Origin: Deltaproteobacteria bacterium
Lineage (GTDB): Bacteria; Desulfobacterota; Deferrisomatia; Deferrisomatales; JACRMM01
Assembly (NCBI GenBank): GCA_016214985.1
Contig: JACRMM010000054.1
Span: forward strand, 1 to 50,421
Reading direction: 5' to 3'
DNA: 50,421 nucleotides
The translations under genes and the position numbers were made by a program. This document shows positions 33,600 through 42,824 of this stretch, piece after piece. The notes beneath the pieces were generated by a model. It had not been told where the DNA came from. It was given only the letters and a program-made list of their open reading frames with translations, and made no database searches. Position 1 is the stretch's first letter. Every line of letters begins with the position of its first letter.

Positions 33600-34961
33600 A
33601 TGCCCAAAAAGGCACTTGGAGGCTCGTTCTTGCGGCACCCCTCTCGCGTGCTCGCTCTTCTGGTCGTCCTCGTCGCCCCGGTGTGGGCCGGCGCCGGGCC
33701 GTCCGCGTTTCGCGGCGGTCCGGAGGTGTTGGATCGGCTCCCGGCCGGCCAGCCGGCCGCGCTGGGTGCCGTCTCGGTGGAGCAGGCGCTCACGGGCCGA
33801 TGGCCCGGCGACCTCCTCACCCGCCTGCGGGCCCACCTGGCGAAGGGAGGGGCGGTCCTCCTCGTCGGGCACACCGACCCGGTGGGGCCGCGGAGCCTGA
33901 ACCGTTCCCTGGGGCTCCAGTACGCCGCGGAGGCGTCCCGCCGGCTCGCCCGGGAGCTGGGCGCCGACCTTTCGCGCTTCGCGTGCGCGAGCGAGGGGGA
34001 GGAGGGCGCGAGCCGCCCGGGCGTCGTTGTCTTTCCGTGGGCTGGGCCCACTCCGGCTCCGGCGGCGGAGCGCGTGACGCTCTTGGAGCCGGTCGGCACC
34101 GGGGCCGCCATGGGCCGCCTGTGGGGGTTCTGGGAGCCGGGCGGCACCGACGCCCTGTGGGCCGTCTCCGGGGCGGACGGGGACGCCGTCTGGGGGGCCG
34201 ACGTGGCCCGCGTCCTGGTGTCGGTCGCGTGCCCGCCGAGGGCAACGCGGGTCGCCTTGGGGGTCGCCTTCCCCGAAGGAGGACCGCAGGTCGCCCGGTC
34301 CGACCAGCCTCTGGCCCGGGAAGAGCCACGCCTCTCGGTCCAGCTCGAGGGCCGGGAGGCGTGGGTCGCTCACCTGCGGGGCAAGTTCCCCTCGGGCTGG
34401 ACCGACGCCGTGGTGTGGGCGGAAGGCATCCCGTACCCGGTGGAACCGGGGCCGGAGGGCCGCTTCGAGACCGATGTCGTGCTGATGCCCTCGGCGGGCC
34501 GCGCCTACGTGCAGGGTCTGGACCGCTCCGGGCAGCTGACCGTGGGACCCGTGCTCCCCCTCCCAGAGGGCGAGGGTGACCCGCCCGACCTCCTTGCCGT
34601 CCTCGTGTGGGAGGCGGGTCAGGCCGACCTGGACCTCCACGGGTGGTCTGCGGACCGCCACACCGACCCTCAAGACCCGGACGCCGCGTTTTCGCGCACG
34701 GCCGTGCCGGGCGCGCGGCTGCTCTTCGACGGCGACGGCGGGCAGCCGGCGAGCGCCCTGGAGGCGCGCGGGGTCGAGGCCCTGGAACTCGAGGCCCACT
34801 GCTACAGCGACCTGGGCGGCGACGGCACGCGCGCTTGGCTGTACACGGTGGAGTACCCCGGCGATCCGCTGCGAGAGCGTCGGCGGGTGCTGGGCCCGAG
34901 GCACCTCTCGGGGCGCGCCGTGGAGGTGCGCTGGCCGATCCTTTCGTGGAAGGGAGAGTAG
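33600..34961 (+). CDS. Exported protein, OmpA-like domain plus YfaP-like C-terminus
   Basis: 453 residues. Signal peptide 1-31 (LALLVVLVAPVWAGA). Residues 45-130 resemble an OmpA peptidoglycan-binding fold (LRAHLAKGGAVLLVGHTDPVGPRSLNRSLGLQYAAEASRRL). The C-terminal 130 residues (LLAVLVWEAGQADLDLHGWSADRHT, then LFDGDGG) are like YfaP/DUF2135 domains with a calcium-type loop. It is the first gene of a tightly packed plus-strand operon; the next gene starts 2 bp after its stop. It probably anchors the system to peptidoglycan in the periplasm. The glycine loops and WxDLDLH motif look intact. Confidence 0.72.
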   Translation: MPKKALGGSFLRHPSRVLALLVVLVAPVWAGAGPSAFRGGPEVLDRLPAGQPAALGAVSVEQALTGRWPGDLLTRLRAHLAKGGAVLLVGHTDPVGPRSLNRSLGLQYAAEASRRLARELGADLSRFACASEGEEGASRPGVVVFPWAGPTPAPAAERVTLLEPVGTGAAMGRLWGFWEPGGTDALWAVSGADGDAVWGADVARVLVSVACPPRATRVALGVAFPEGGPQVARSDQPLAREEPRLSVQLEGREAWVAHLRGKFPSGWTDAVVWAEGIPYPVEPGPEGRFETDVVLMPSAGRAYVQGLDRSGQLTVGPVLPLPEGEGDPPDLLAVLVWEAGQADLDLHGWSADRHTDPQDPDAAFSRTAVPGARLLFDGDGGQPASALEARGVEALELEAHCYSDLGGDGTRAWLYTVEYPGDPLRERRRVLGPRHLSGRAVEVRWPILSWKGE

Positions 34962-34962
34962 G

Positions 34963-35448
34963 ATGGGGAGGTGGATGGGGCTCGTTCTGGCGTTGCTTCT
35001 CGGGAGCAACGGCGCCCTTGCGGCGGAACCCGGCAGCGGCGCCGTCCGGGACTACGAGGGGCGGCTGGAGGAGATCGCGAAGGAGGTCCAAGACATCCGC
35101 CGGGAGCTCGAGCAACTGATCCAAGAGGTCGTCGAGGGGGAGACCGGGCGCCTCGTGCTCTTCCTGGACGGACCGGCCCCGGCCTTCAAGGAGAAGGGGG
35201 TCTCCCTCTCCGTGGACGGGAAGGTGGTCGTCTCGCGGCCTCTGTCGGCCGCCGAGGCCGACGTGCTGACGCGAGGCCTGCCCTTGGAGCTGATCGAGCT
35301 GAGGGTTCCCGCCGGCGAGCACCCGGTGTCCCTGGCGCCCCTGGGGGGTGAGCCGCTCGCGCCCGCGCCCTTGAAGGCCGAGAGGGGAAAGGTGTCGTCC
35401 TGGGTCGCCACTGCCGGCGCCGCGGGAGTCGAATGGCGCGCCGAATAG
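34963..35448 (+). CDS. Exported coiled-coil protein
   Basis: 161 residues: signal peptide 1-21 (MGLVLALLLGSNGALAAE), a coiled coil at about 28-58 (YEGRLEEIAKEVQDIRRELEQLIQEVVEG), then a beta-rich part that resembles a PEGA-like or adhesin-type domain (LVLFLDGPAPAF, VSLSVDGKVVVSRPL, GEHPVSLAPLGG). I do not assign a family. It starts 2 bp after the preceding gene and overlaps the next by 16 bp, so it belongs to the operon. Confidence 0.7.
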   Translation: MGRWMGLVLALLLGSNGALAAEPGSGAVRDYEGRLEEIAKEVQDIRRELEQLIQEVVEGETGRLVLFLDGPAPAFKEKGVSLSVDGKVVVSRPLSAAEADVLTRGLPLELIELRVPAGEHPVSLAPLGGEPLAPAPLKAERGKVSSWVATAGAAGVEWRAE

Positions 35449-37235
35449 GCCTGCTGCTGGCCGTTCTCTCGGTCGCGGTTCCGTGCTGGGCCGGGTTCCC
35501 GGCGCGTGCCGGGGTATCCGAAGCCCTGCTCGGCCGCTGGGAGCGTGCCGCCGATCGGCTTGGCGCAACGCCCCAGCCCGACCGCGCGGAGCGCTTCTTC
35601 CTGGCGCGGGCCCTATTGGAGCTCGACCTGCCGACCCCAGCCCTGGAGATCCTGGGGGAGTTGGCGCGCACCGAGGGGGCCTTCGGGGCCCCGGCCCTGG
35701 AGGCGGCGGTGGACCGTCTCTTCGCGGCCGGCCGCTACGCAGAGGTGGCTGCGCTGGCCCCCGGGGCGCGCAGCGAGCGGTTCCAGGACGAAAGCCGCCT
35801 GCGCTACCAGCTCGGGGAGAGCCTCTATCTCGTCGGCGAGGCGTCGAAGGCCCGTCCGCACCTGGAGAAGGTCGGGCCCGGCGCGTATCAGACCTACGCG
35901 CTCTACACCCTGGCCCTGGTGGCTCATGCCGAAGCGCGAGTCTTGGACGCGGTGGAGATCCTGGGCCGGGCCGTGGATGCGGCGGCCTCTCACCCCGACC
36001 CTGCCGTGGCGGCCGCGCTGGCCGACCGGTGCCGACTGACGCGCGGCCGCATCCTCTACCAGGCGGGCGCCGGCCTCTCCGGCCTCTCCGGCGCCGATCG
36101 ACGTCGCCTGTTTGACCTCGCCGCGGCTCAGTTCGACCGCGTAGGGAAGAAGAGCCTCTGGTACGCCGACGCGCTTCGAGGCTCGGCCTGGTGCTCGTTG
36201 GAGCGTGGCGAGTCCCCCCGGGCCCTGGCGTCGTTCGAGGGGGCGGCCGAGCTCGATCCCTCGAAGCGCCACGAGGACCTCTGGGCCCAGGGCCGCGCCT
36301 ATCAGCGGCTCGGGTTCTACGATGAGGCGGCCCGATTCTACGGCCAGGCGCGCGAGGCCGCCTCACGGGCGGCCGGCGAGGTTCTCCCGGAGGACGCCGG
36401 CGCCGCTCCGGAACGCTGGGCCCGCCTGGTGCAGGGCGTCGGTTCGGCCCGCGAGCGGGTGGAGCGCGTCGCGTCGGGGGTGCGTGGCCTCACGGCGGCC
36501 GCCGACGTGCGGGCCGGCCGCCTCGCCGCCTTGGAGGAGCGGCTCCGCGCCCTGAGGGAGCGGGGCGGCGCCCTGGCGGCAGAGGTGATGGACCTGGGGG
36601 CGAACCTCGAGAGCTACCTGGACGCGATCGGCGCGCCGGCCCTCTTTCCTCGGGCGGAGCGGCCGCGGCTGGACGCCGCGATGGCCCGGCAGGAGCGCGT
36701 GCTGCGCGAGCTCGCGACGCTGGAGGCTGTGTTCGAGCGGCTCGGTGCGTCGTCGACGTGGCAGCGGGCCGCCGCGGACCAGCAAAAGCGGGGACAGGTC
36801 CTGTGGGCGCGTCTGAATCGCGCCCAGGCGAACCTGTCCGGGTCCCAGCTCGTCTTTCTCCAGGCCCTCAAGGGCCGGGTCCAGACGCGGGAGGAGGAGC
36901 TCCGCCGCGCCATCGCCGGCCGGCAGGCCGACGTGGCCGCGCTCGACGGTGCGCTCGCCGCGGGGCGAGACCGGCTCGCGAGGGAGCGCGAAGGGCTCCG
37001 GGGGAGGGGAACGGCGTTTCAGGGTCTCGAGGCGCGGCGGGCGGCCCTGGCGCGGTCGATCGAAGCGCTCTCGGTCGAGGTGCAGGGGGCGCAGGAGGCC
37101 GAGGCCCGGCGCGCCTGGGCGCAGAGGGGGGAGACGTTGCGCCTGAGGGCCGATGCCTACGCCCTCGACGAGACCGAGGCGCTCCAGCTGTGGGAGGAGA
37201 AGGGCCGGGCTCCGCCGGCGGGGGCGGCGCCGTGA
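35433..37235 (+). CDS. Periplasmic TPR and coiled-coil protein
   Basis: 600 residues: signal peptide 1-20 (LLLAVLSVAVPCWAG), then degenerate TPR units from about 30 to 310 (AERFFLARALLELDLPTPALEILGEL, DESRLRYQLGESLYLVGEASKARPHL, YADALRGSAWCSLERGESPRALASFEGA), followed by a long coiled coil (about 330-580, rich in Ala, Arg, Glu and Leu). It resembles the TPR component of Agl/Glt-like machineries, such as the AglT/AgmU type, by layout rather than close identity. It overlaps both neighbours by a few bases. Confidence 0.75.
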   Translation: MARRIGLLLAVLSVAVPCWAGFPARAGVSEALLGRWERAADRLGATPQPDRAERFFLARALLELDLPTPALEILGELARTEGAFGAPALEAAVDRLFAAGRYAEVAALAPGARSERFQDESRLRYQLGESLYLVGEASKARPHLEKVGPGAYQTYALYTLALVAHAEARVLDAVEILGRAVDAAASHPDPAVAAALADRCRLTRGRILYQAGAGLSGLSGADRRRLFDLAAAQFDRVGKKSLWYADALRGSAWCSLERGESPRALASFEGAAELDPSKRHEDLWAQGRAYQRLGFYDEAARFYGQAREAASRAAGEVLPEDAGAAPERWARLVQGVGSARERVERVASGVRGLTAAADVRAGRLAALEERLRALRERGGALAAEVMDLGANLESYLDAIGAPALFPRAERPRLDAAMARQERVLRELATLEAVFERLGASSTWQRAAADQQKRGQVLWARLNRAQANLSGSQLVFLQALKGRVQTREEELRRAIAGRQADVAALDGALAAGRDRLAREREGLRGRGTAFQGLEARRAALARSIEALSVEVQGAQEAEARRAWAQRGETLRLRADAYALDETEALQLWEEKGRAPPAGAAP

Positions 37236-40138
37236 CGGGCGTTGCGCGGATGCTGGGGGCGACCGTGCTCCTGATCGGCTGTGCCGGTGCTCCGCCGCCC
37301 CCGGTGAAGGCCCCGGCGGCCCCGCCCACGGTGACGGCGGCCCCCGCCGCCGCCCCGGCACCCCGGCCTCGGCCACGGCCGCGGCCGGCCGAGGCGCCGA
37401 AGCCGACCGCTTCGAGCCTGGAGGAGGCGGCGGAGCGCGTGGCCGCGCGGCTCAAGGTGCTCCAGGAGCGCCAGAAGGCGTCGTCCGTGGCAGCTCAACC
37501 GGCGCCCGAGGGGGTTGTTGATCTGCAGCAGCGCTACGAAGGGCTGCTCGGCCTGCCCGGCACGCCCGAGGCGCGAAAGCCCGAGATCCTGCTCCGGCTG
37601 GCGGAGCTCGCCTACCGGAAGGAGGAGGCGGAGGCGCGCGCCTCCTACGAGACCGGTGGCGAGGGCCGGGGTGTCGCAGGAGGCGAGGGCGCAGTGCGGT
37701 ACCCCGCCTCCATCGTGTACTACCGCCGTCTGGTCGACGCCTACCCCTCGTCGAGCCAGGCCCTCACGGCCTTCTACAACCTCGGGTACCTGTACGCGGA
37801 GGAGGGGAAGAGCGCACTGTCCGCCTGGGCCTACGAACAGGTGCTCGAGCGCGATCCCACGACGCCGTACGCCGACGAGATCCACATGCGGTTGGGGGAA
37901 GCGGCCTTCGACGGAGGCGCCGTGGCCGAGGCCATCCCCCACTACCGGGCGGTGGTCGACCGCGGAAACCCGGAGTACGTAGACAAGGCCCTCTACAAGC
38001 TCGGTTGGTCCTTCTACAACCTCGACGACTACGCGAAGGCGGTGGAGGCCTTTTCGGGGGTGCTCGAGCAGGAGCGGGGGGCGTCCGACGACCTGCGCCG
38101 AGAGACCCTGGAGGTGATGGCGCGGTCGTTCTTGGAGTGGGGAGGAGTAGAGGGCGTCGGCCGGTACCTGGCGGCCGCCGGCCGGGCCGGGAGCTTCGGC
38201 GACCGACTCTACCGCACCGTGGGAGACCAGTACGCCGAGGCGAGCCGCTACGAGGACGCGGCCCGGGCCTACGCCGCGGGCATCCGAGCGTATCCCCTCT
38301 CGGCCGAGTGCCTCGACATGGAGAAGGGGCTCTTGGGGGCGCTCCTGATCCGGCGGGATCTGGAGGGTGCGAACGATCGGCGCGAGTCGTGGCTCGGCCG
38401 TTACGGCGCGGGGACCCCGTGGGACGCGGCCAACGGTGCGGGGCCCCTCGGGGCCGCCCGGGACCGGTTGGTCGAGGAGGGGCTCCGACTGGCGGCGCTG
38501 TACCGCCACAGCCAGGCCCAGCGGGGCCAGGGGAGCCTCTCGAAGGCGATCGAGCTCTACGAGCGCTACCTGGCCCTCTTCGGCGGCGACTCGGAGGAGG
38601 GCTACGAGCTCTCTTACTCCCACGCCCAGGCCCTCAAGGAGGCGGACCGCCTCGCCGACGCCCAGGCCCGGTACCAGGCTGTGGCGACCCACCCCACGCG
38701 ATCGGCGCACCGGGAGGAGGCGAGCTACCGGCGGATCGAGGTGCTCCAGACCCTGTTCGACCGTGACCCGGCGACGCTCGGCCCCCTGCTGGAGGCTCAC
38801 GAGCAGTATGCGGCCCTGAACCCCTCGTCGCCCCTCGTGCCCCAGATTCTCTTCGCCGAGGGCGAGCTGTGTCTCACGGCGGAGCGCTTCGCCGACGCCC
38901 GCGCGGTATTCGGCCGGGTCGTCCGGGAGCACGGAGGGAGCCCCTTCGCCCTCGAGGCGCTGGAGCGGATCGCCCGCTGCCATTTCCGCGAGGGGAGCTT
39001 CGGCGAGGCAGAGGCGGCCGCCCGCCGCGCCCTGGCTGCGCGGCCGAGCCCTGAGGTGGCGGAGCGCGCCGACAAGCTCCTGACCTTCAGCGTGTTCAAA
39101 CAGGGGGAGGAGGCGGAAGGGGCCGGCGACCGGGACGCCGCGAACCGGCACTTCTTCCGGTTGGCCGACGAGTTTCCGGCGAGCGAGGTCGCCCAGGTGG
39201 CCCTGAACCGGGCGGCCGAGAACCTGCGCGCCCTGAACCGGCCCGCGGAGGCGGCCGAGGTCTATGGTCGGCTGGCGCACACCTACCGGGGCTCGGCGTA
39301 CGCCCGAAACGCGCTCGAGGTGTCGGCGCAGCTCCTCTCGTCCCTGGGCGACTGGCGGCAGGCGGCGCGCAACTACGAGGATCTCTACCGAACGGATCCG
39401 CGGGCGGAGGGCGCGGCCGACGCCCTCTATCGGGCGGGGCTTGCCGCCGAAAAGGGCGGGGACCTGGCGACGGCCGCGCGGCTCTTCGGGGAGTTCTCGT
39501 CGCGCCTGCCGGGAGACCTCCGCAGGGGGGAGGCTCTCTTCCGGGAGGGCACGGCGCTGCGGACCCTGGAGCGGCCCGCCGAGGCGCGCGAGCGCTTCGC
39601 CGCGGCCTGGGAGGCTCCGGCCGAGGGTGACCGCGCCACCTACCGCGCCCAGGCGGCCTTGGCCCTGGGGGACCTCACCCTTGAGGGGTTTCGGGGCGTG
39701 GAGCTCAAGGGCGACCTGGAGCAGTCGCTCGGCCGCAAGGAGGCGCTCCTGGACGAGGCCCTGGGCTACCTCGCCCGCGCAGCGAGCCTGCCCTTCGCCG
39801 AGACGCTGACGGCGTCCCTCTACCGCGCGGGCCGCGCCTTCGAGGACATGAAGGAGAGCCTGCTCGGCTCGGAGCGTCCCCCCGAGCTCACGGCCGAGGA
39901 GCGGGAGCAGTACGACTTCCTGCTTGAGGAGAAGGCGGCGCCGCTGGAGGAGACCTCGGTCTCCTATTACCGCAAGGGCATTGCCTCGGCGGTCGCGTCG
40001 GGGGTGCACACGGAGTGGGTGGACCGGATGTTCGAGCGGCTGGAGGCGCTGCTGCCCTGGGCGTACCAGCGCGCCGAGGAGCCGGCCGCCGCCTGGGTCC
40101 TGCCGGCACCGCCGCGCCCGGGGGAGGGGGTGCAATGA
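37232..40138 (+). CDS. Large TPR lipoprotein
   Basis: 968 residues from GTG 37232, which overlaps the previous stop. Lipobox LLIGC near residue 16-20, then a Pro/Ala linker (about 22-65), and TPR or Sel1-like units through most of the rest: ILLRLAELAYRKEEAEA, ALTAFYNLGYLYAEEGKSALSAWAYEQVLERDP, EYVDKALYKLGWSFYNLDDYAKAVEAFSGVL, ALYRAGLAAEKGGDLATAARLFGEFSSRLP. It is probably lipid-anchored and faces the periplasm. Such long TPR lipoproteins occur with AglT/GltD-type gliding or sporulation complexes in Myxococcus and in uncharacterised clusters of other deltaproteobacteria. Coupled stop/start with the next gene. Confidence 0.82.
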   Translation: MTGVARMLGATVLLIGCAGAPPPPVKAPAAPPTVTAAPAAAPAPRPRPRPRPAEAPKPTASSLEEAAERVAARLKVLQERQKASSVAAQPAPEGVVDLQQRYEGLLGLPGTPEARKPEILLRLAELAYRKEEAEARASYETGGEGRGVAGGEGAVRYPASIVYYRRLVDAYPSSSQALTAFYNLGYLYAEEGKSALSAWAYEQVLERDPTTPYADEIHMRLGEAAFDGGAVAEAIPHYRAVVDRGNPEYVDKALYKLGWSFYNLDDYAKAVEAFSGVLEQERGASDDLRRETLEVMARSFLEWGGVEGVGRYLAAAGRAGSFGDRLYRTVGDQYAEASRYEDAARAYAAGIRAYPLSAECLDMEKGLLGALLIRRDLEGANDRRESWLGRYGAGTPWDAANGAGPLGAARDRLVEEGLRLAALYRHSQAQRGQGSLSKAIELYERYLALFGGDSEEGYELSYSHAQALKEADRLADAQARYQAVATHPTRSAHREEASYRRIEVLQTLFDRDPATLGPLLEAHEQYAALNPSSPLVPQILFAEGELCLTAERFADARAVFGRVVREHGGSPFALEALERIARCHFREGSFGEAEAAARRALAARPSPEVAERADKLLTFSVFKQGEEAEGAGDRDAANRHFFRLADEFPASEVAQVALNRAAENLRALNRPAEAAEVYGRLAHTYRGSAYARNALEVSAQLLSSLGDWRQAARNYEDLYRTDPRAEGAADALYRAGLAAEKGGDLATAARLFGEFSSRLPGDLRRGEALFREGTALRTLERPAEARERFAAAWEAPAEGDRATYRAQAALALGDLTLEGFRGVELKGDLEQSLGRKEALLDEALGYLARAASLPFAETLTASLYRAGRAFEDMKESLLGSERPPELTAEEREQYDFLLEEKAAPLEETSVSYYRKGIASAVASGVHTEWVDRMFERLEALLPWAYQRAEEPAAAWVLPAPPRPGEGVQ

Positions 40139-41340
40139 GCCGCCTTTGGCCCCTGGCGGGCGGGATCCTGGCCCTCGCGCTCGCCCTCGCCCTCGGATGT
40201 GCGGCCCCGGCGATCCGGACCTCGCCTTCCCCGACCGCAGCGCCCGCGGCGCCTCGGACCCCTGCGCGACCCCTGCCGCCGGCTGCCTCGTCGCCCGTGC
40301 CGCTGCCCCCTCTTGCGGGGCATTACTCCCAGGCCGAGCACGACCGATCGGTGGAGCGCCTCCGGTCCCTCGTCGCGACGTGGGAGGCGCCGACCCACGG
40401 CCCGGGGAACCCGGCCCTGCGGGTCTCGACCGCGCGTCTGCAGGCCGTGATGCGGCCCGGTGTCGATCCGCGCGCGCTTCGCGCGAGTGCCATGGAGGTC
40501 CTCGGCGACCCGCGGCGAGCGCTCGCCGATCTGCGCGTGCTGGCCGGCCAGGCGCCGCCGCCGCCCGCCGCGGTGTGCCGCTACGCGACGCTCGCAGTGC
40601 GGGAGGGCCGGGGTCGGGAAGCGGAGACGTTCCTCTCCTCCTGCGCCGAGCGCGATGCCGGCAACCCGGAGCTCCGCGGCGTGCTGGGCTGGATCTTCCT
40701 CGCGCAGGACGAGCCCGGCAAGGCGCGTCCGCACCTCGAGGCGACGTGGGGCACGCCCGTGGCCGAGCGCTACGCCGTGTTCCTGGCGCGCGTGCGGCTC
40801 CTGGCCGGAGACCTCGGGGGCGCGGCGGACGCGGCGCTCCTGGCGACGCGAAACGCCGAAGCTGCGCCGGCCGCCTGGACGCTGCTCGGCGACGCGCAGC
40901 GGGCCCGGGGCCTCGCGGCACCCGCCGAGGAGGCGTACCGCAAGGCCCTGTCGCTGCGGCCCGGTGACTACGCGGCCTCGGTGAACCTCGGGGTGCTGTG
41001 GCTCGGCCAGGGCAAGCCCGCGGAGGCCGAGGCGCTCTTTGCCGCCGCGGCCTCCGCACGACCCGGCGCACCCGAAGCCTGGGCCAACCTGGGGCTCGCC
41101 CGCAAGGTACAGGGAGACTACCGGGGTGCCCGGGAGGTCCTCGAAAAGGCCCTCGCGGCGGACCCGGAGTGCGCCCCGGCCCTCAAGGATTTGGGGATCG
41201 TGAACGAGAAGTACCTGGGCCGGCCCGCAGACGCCCTGCCGTATTACGACCGCTACCTCGCCGTGCGGCCCGGCGACGCCGAGGTGGAGCGCTGGCGCAA
41301 GGCGGCCGCCCGGCTCGCGGCCGGAGGAGGGACGCCGTGA
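40135..41340 (+). CDS. TPR lipoprotein
   Basis: 401 residues from ATG 40135, overlapping the upstream stop. Signal peptide with lipobox ALGCAAP (Cys near 22), a Pro-rich linker (about 25-60), then TPR units, clearest at the C-terminus: EEAYRKALSLRPGDYAASVNLGVLWLGQGKPAEAEALF, PEAWANLGLARKVQGDYRGAREVLEKALAADPECAPALKDLG. It acts as a protein-binding scaffold at the envelope. Stop overlaps the GTG of the next gene. Confidence 0.82.
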   Translation: MSRLWPLAGGILALALALALGCAAPAIRTSPSPTAAPAAPRTPARPLPPAASSPVPLPPLAGHYSQAEHDRSVERLRSLVATWEAPTHGPGNPALRVSTARLQAVMRPGVDPRALRASAMEVLGDPRRALADLRVLAGQAPPPPAAVCRYATLAVREGRGREAETFLSSCAERDAGNPELRGVLGWIFLAQDEPGKARPHLEATWGTPVAERYAVFLARVRLLAGDLGGAADAALLATRNAEAAPAAWTLLGDAQRARGLAAPAEEAYRKALSLRPGDYAASVNLGVLWLGQGKPAEAEALFAAAASARPGAPEAWANLGLARKVQGDYRGAREVLEKALAADPECAPALKDLGIVNEKYLGRPADALPYYDRYLAVRPGDAEVERWRKAAARLAAGGGTP

Positions 41341-41666
41341 GGCGCGCCGCCGCCCTGGTGTACGCGGTGCTGGTCTCGGCGGCCCTGGCCGCCGGCGCGC
41401 AGCAGGCGCCCTCGGCGGCGGTCCCCGCACCGCCGCCGCCGCCGTCGGAAGCTCCCTCAGCGGCCGAGCCGCTGGCGGTGCAGATGAAGGAGGTCGAGAT
41501 CCGGGGCGAGGTGGAGCGCCCCGAGGTGTTCTACATCATCCCGCGGCGGGAGGCGCGCATGGACTTGTCACCGCTCTCCAAGAACTACCGCGACGAGATC
41601 GCGGAGCCGCTCCTGCCCGGCCCCTTCGAGGAGCGGGTTCACCGGGGCGAACCGAACCAACCTTGA
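41337..41666 (+). CDS. Small exported Pro-rich protein
   Basis: 109 residues from GTG 41337. The signal peptide (LVYAVLVSAALAAGAQ) is followed by a Pro/Ala linker and a short conserved-looking part (AVQMKEVEIRGEVERPEVFYIIPRREARMDLSPLSKNYRDEI). I do not know a family. It sits directly upstream of the TolQ-like gene in the operon, as short genes of this type often do in similar clusters, and may be a periplasmic adaptor. GVERPEVFYIIPRR looks like the functional part. Confidence 0.65.
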   Translation: MRRAAALVYAVLVSAALAAGAQQAPSAAVPAPPPPPSEAPSAAEPLAVQMKEVEIRGEVERPEVFYIIPRREARMDLSPLSKNYRDEIAEPLLPGPFEERVHRGEPNQP

Positions 41667-41709
41667 TCCGGAGTGAGCTCCGGAGTCGCACACTCGGAGG
41701 TGTCCACCG

Positions 41710-42336
41710 ATGTTCAGCTCCCTGATTCGAGCCTTTCAGGATGGCGGCTTCTTCATGTACCCCATCGCCATCGGCATGGGGTTCGCCATCGCGGTGACCG
41801 TGGAGCGCGCCTACTTTCTCATGGGACGCTTCAACGTCGACGGCGGGAAGTTCTTTGCCGAGCTCAAGAAGCTCCTCGAGCAGCACAACCTGCGCGCCGC
41901 GAGCGAGCTGTGCGGGGGTGCCCCGCTCATGCAGGTGCTCAAGGCGGGAATCGAAGCGGCGCCCCGCGGGGAGCGAGCCATCCAGAACGCCATGGACGAG
42001 GCCACCCTGGAGCTCCTCCCCGAGGTGGAGAAGCGGACCCACTACCTGTCGATGATCGCGAACGTCTCGACGCTGATGGGCCTCATCGGCACCGTGACAG
42101 GGCTCATCCGCTCGTTCAAGGCCGTGGCCTATGCGGACCCGACCCAGAAAGGGGCGCTCCTCTTCAAGGGTATCTCCGAGGCCATGAACTGCACGGCGTT
42201 CGGGCTCGTCGTCGCGATCCCATGCATGGTCATCTACACGGTGCTCCAGACCAAGACGACGCACATCGTCGACGAGGTCGACGAGTACTCCGTGAAGCTC
42301 ATCAACCTCCTCAACGCGCTGCGCGGAGAGAAGTGA
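41710..42336 (+). CDS. MotA/TolQ/ExbB proton-channel protein
   Basis: 208 residues. Membrane segments at about 14-34 (MYPIAIGMGFAIAVTVERAY), 115-140 (YLSMIANVSTLMGLIGTVTGLIRSF) and 160-182 (TAFGLVVAIPCMVIYTVL), with the cytoplasmic loop between the first and second. The GLIGTVTGLI segment carries the Thr conserved in TolQ/ExbB. It forms the proton-conducting stator with the ExbD-type genes that follow. In Myxococcus the AglR/Q/S motor has this one TolQ-like and two TolR-like composition (established for that system), which is mirrored here. A good GGAGG ribosome site (41697-41701) precedes ATG 41710. Confidence 0.94.
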   Translation: MFSSLIRAFQDGGFFMYPIAIGMGFAIAVTVERAYFLMGRFNVDGGKFFAELKKLLEQHNLRAASELCGGAPLMQVLKAGIEAAPRGERAIQNAMDEATLELLPEVEKRTHYLSMIANVSTLMGLIGTVTGLIRSFKAVAYADPTQKGALLFKGISEAMNCTAFGLVVAIPCMVIYTVLQTKTTHIVDEVDEYSVKLINLLNALRGEK

Positions 42337-42337
42337 C

Positions 42338-42814
42338 GTGGCGGGGATGCGCCCGTCCAGGAGGCGCCATCACCGGAAGAAGGAGTTCGAGCTCGAGCTG
42401 ATCCCGGTGATCAGCCTCCTGTGCGTGCTGATCCCGATCATGCTCCAGGGCGCCGCCTTCGTGAGGACGGCCGGGCAGGAGGTGAACCTGCCCAGCACCG
42501 ACGAGGTGCGCTACGTGGGGCAGGCGCCCGCCGAGGCCGGGACGCTGACGCTCGCCCTGAGCGACCGGGGCTTTACGCTCGGCTCCGGCGACCGGATTCT
42601 CTCGCGGATCCCCAAGCTCCCCTCCGGGGCATACGACTTCGCGATCCTGGGCCAGACGATCCGCGAGGCCAAACAGCGAGCCCCTTCCCAGAGCGCCATC
42701 GTCCTCCTGATCGGGGACCGCATCCTCTACGAAGACATCATCCACGCCATGGACGAGTGCCGGCCGTACTTCCCGTCCATCGCCATGGCCGACCGCGTCG
42801 AGACCGTGGACTAG
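42338..42814 (+). CDS. ExbD/TolR-like protein lacking the membrane Asp
   Basis: 158 residues from GTG 42338. Basic N-terminus (RRRHHRKKEFELE), single membrane segment at about 21-40 (LIPVISLLCVLIPIML), then a periplasmic domain ending like TolR. In ExbD/TolR/MotB the membrane helix has a conserved Asp that carries protons, usually in P.IDV; here that position reads PVIS. So this subunit cannot do the same proton step, which the second ExbD copy could supply. It starts 2 bp after the TolQ-like stop. Confidence 0.85.
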   Translation: MAGMRPSRRRHHRKKEFELELIPVISLLCVLIPIMLQGAAFVRTAGQEVNLPSTDEVRYVGQAPAEAGTLTLALSDRGFTLGSGDRILSRIPKLPSGAYDFAILGQTIREAKQRAPSQSAIVLLIGDRILYEDIIHAMDECRPYFPSIAMADRVETVD

Positions 42815-42824
42815 GGGCCTCTCC

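Noticed and set aside
33817..36366. An 849-codon minus-strand frame
   Set aside because: Low-complexity Arg/Pro translation opposite well-supported plus-strand genes.
37157..41071. A 1304-codon open frame on the minus strand opposite the TPR genes
   Set aside because: Arg/Pro/Gly-rich translation without any domain; the plus-strand frames have signal peptides, TPR repeats and coupled starts. It is a GC-driven shadow.
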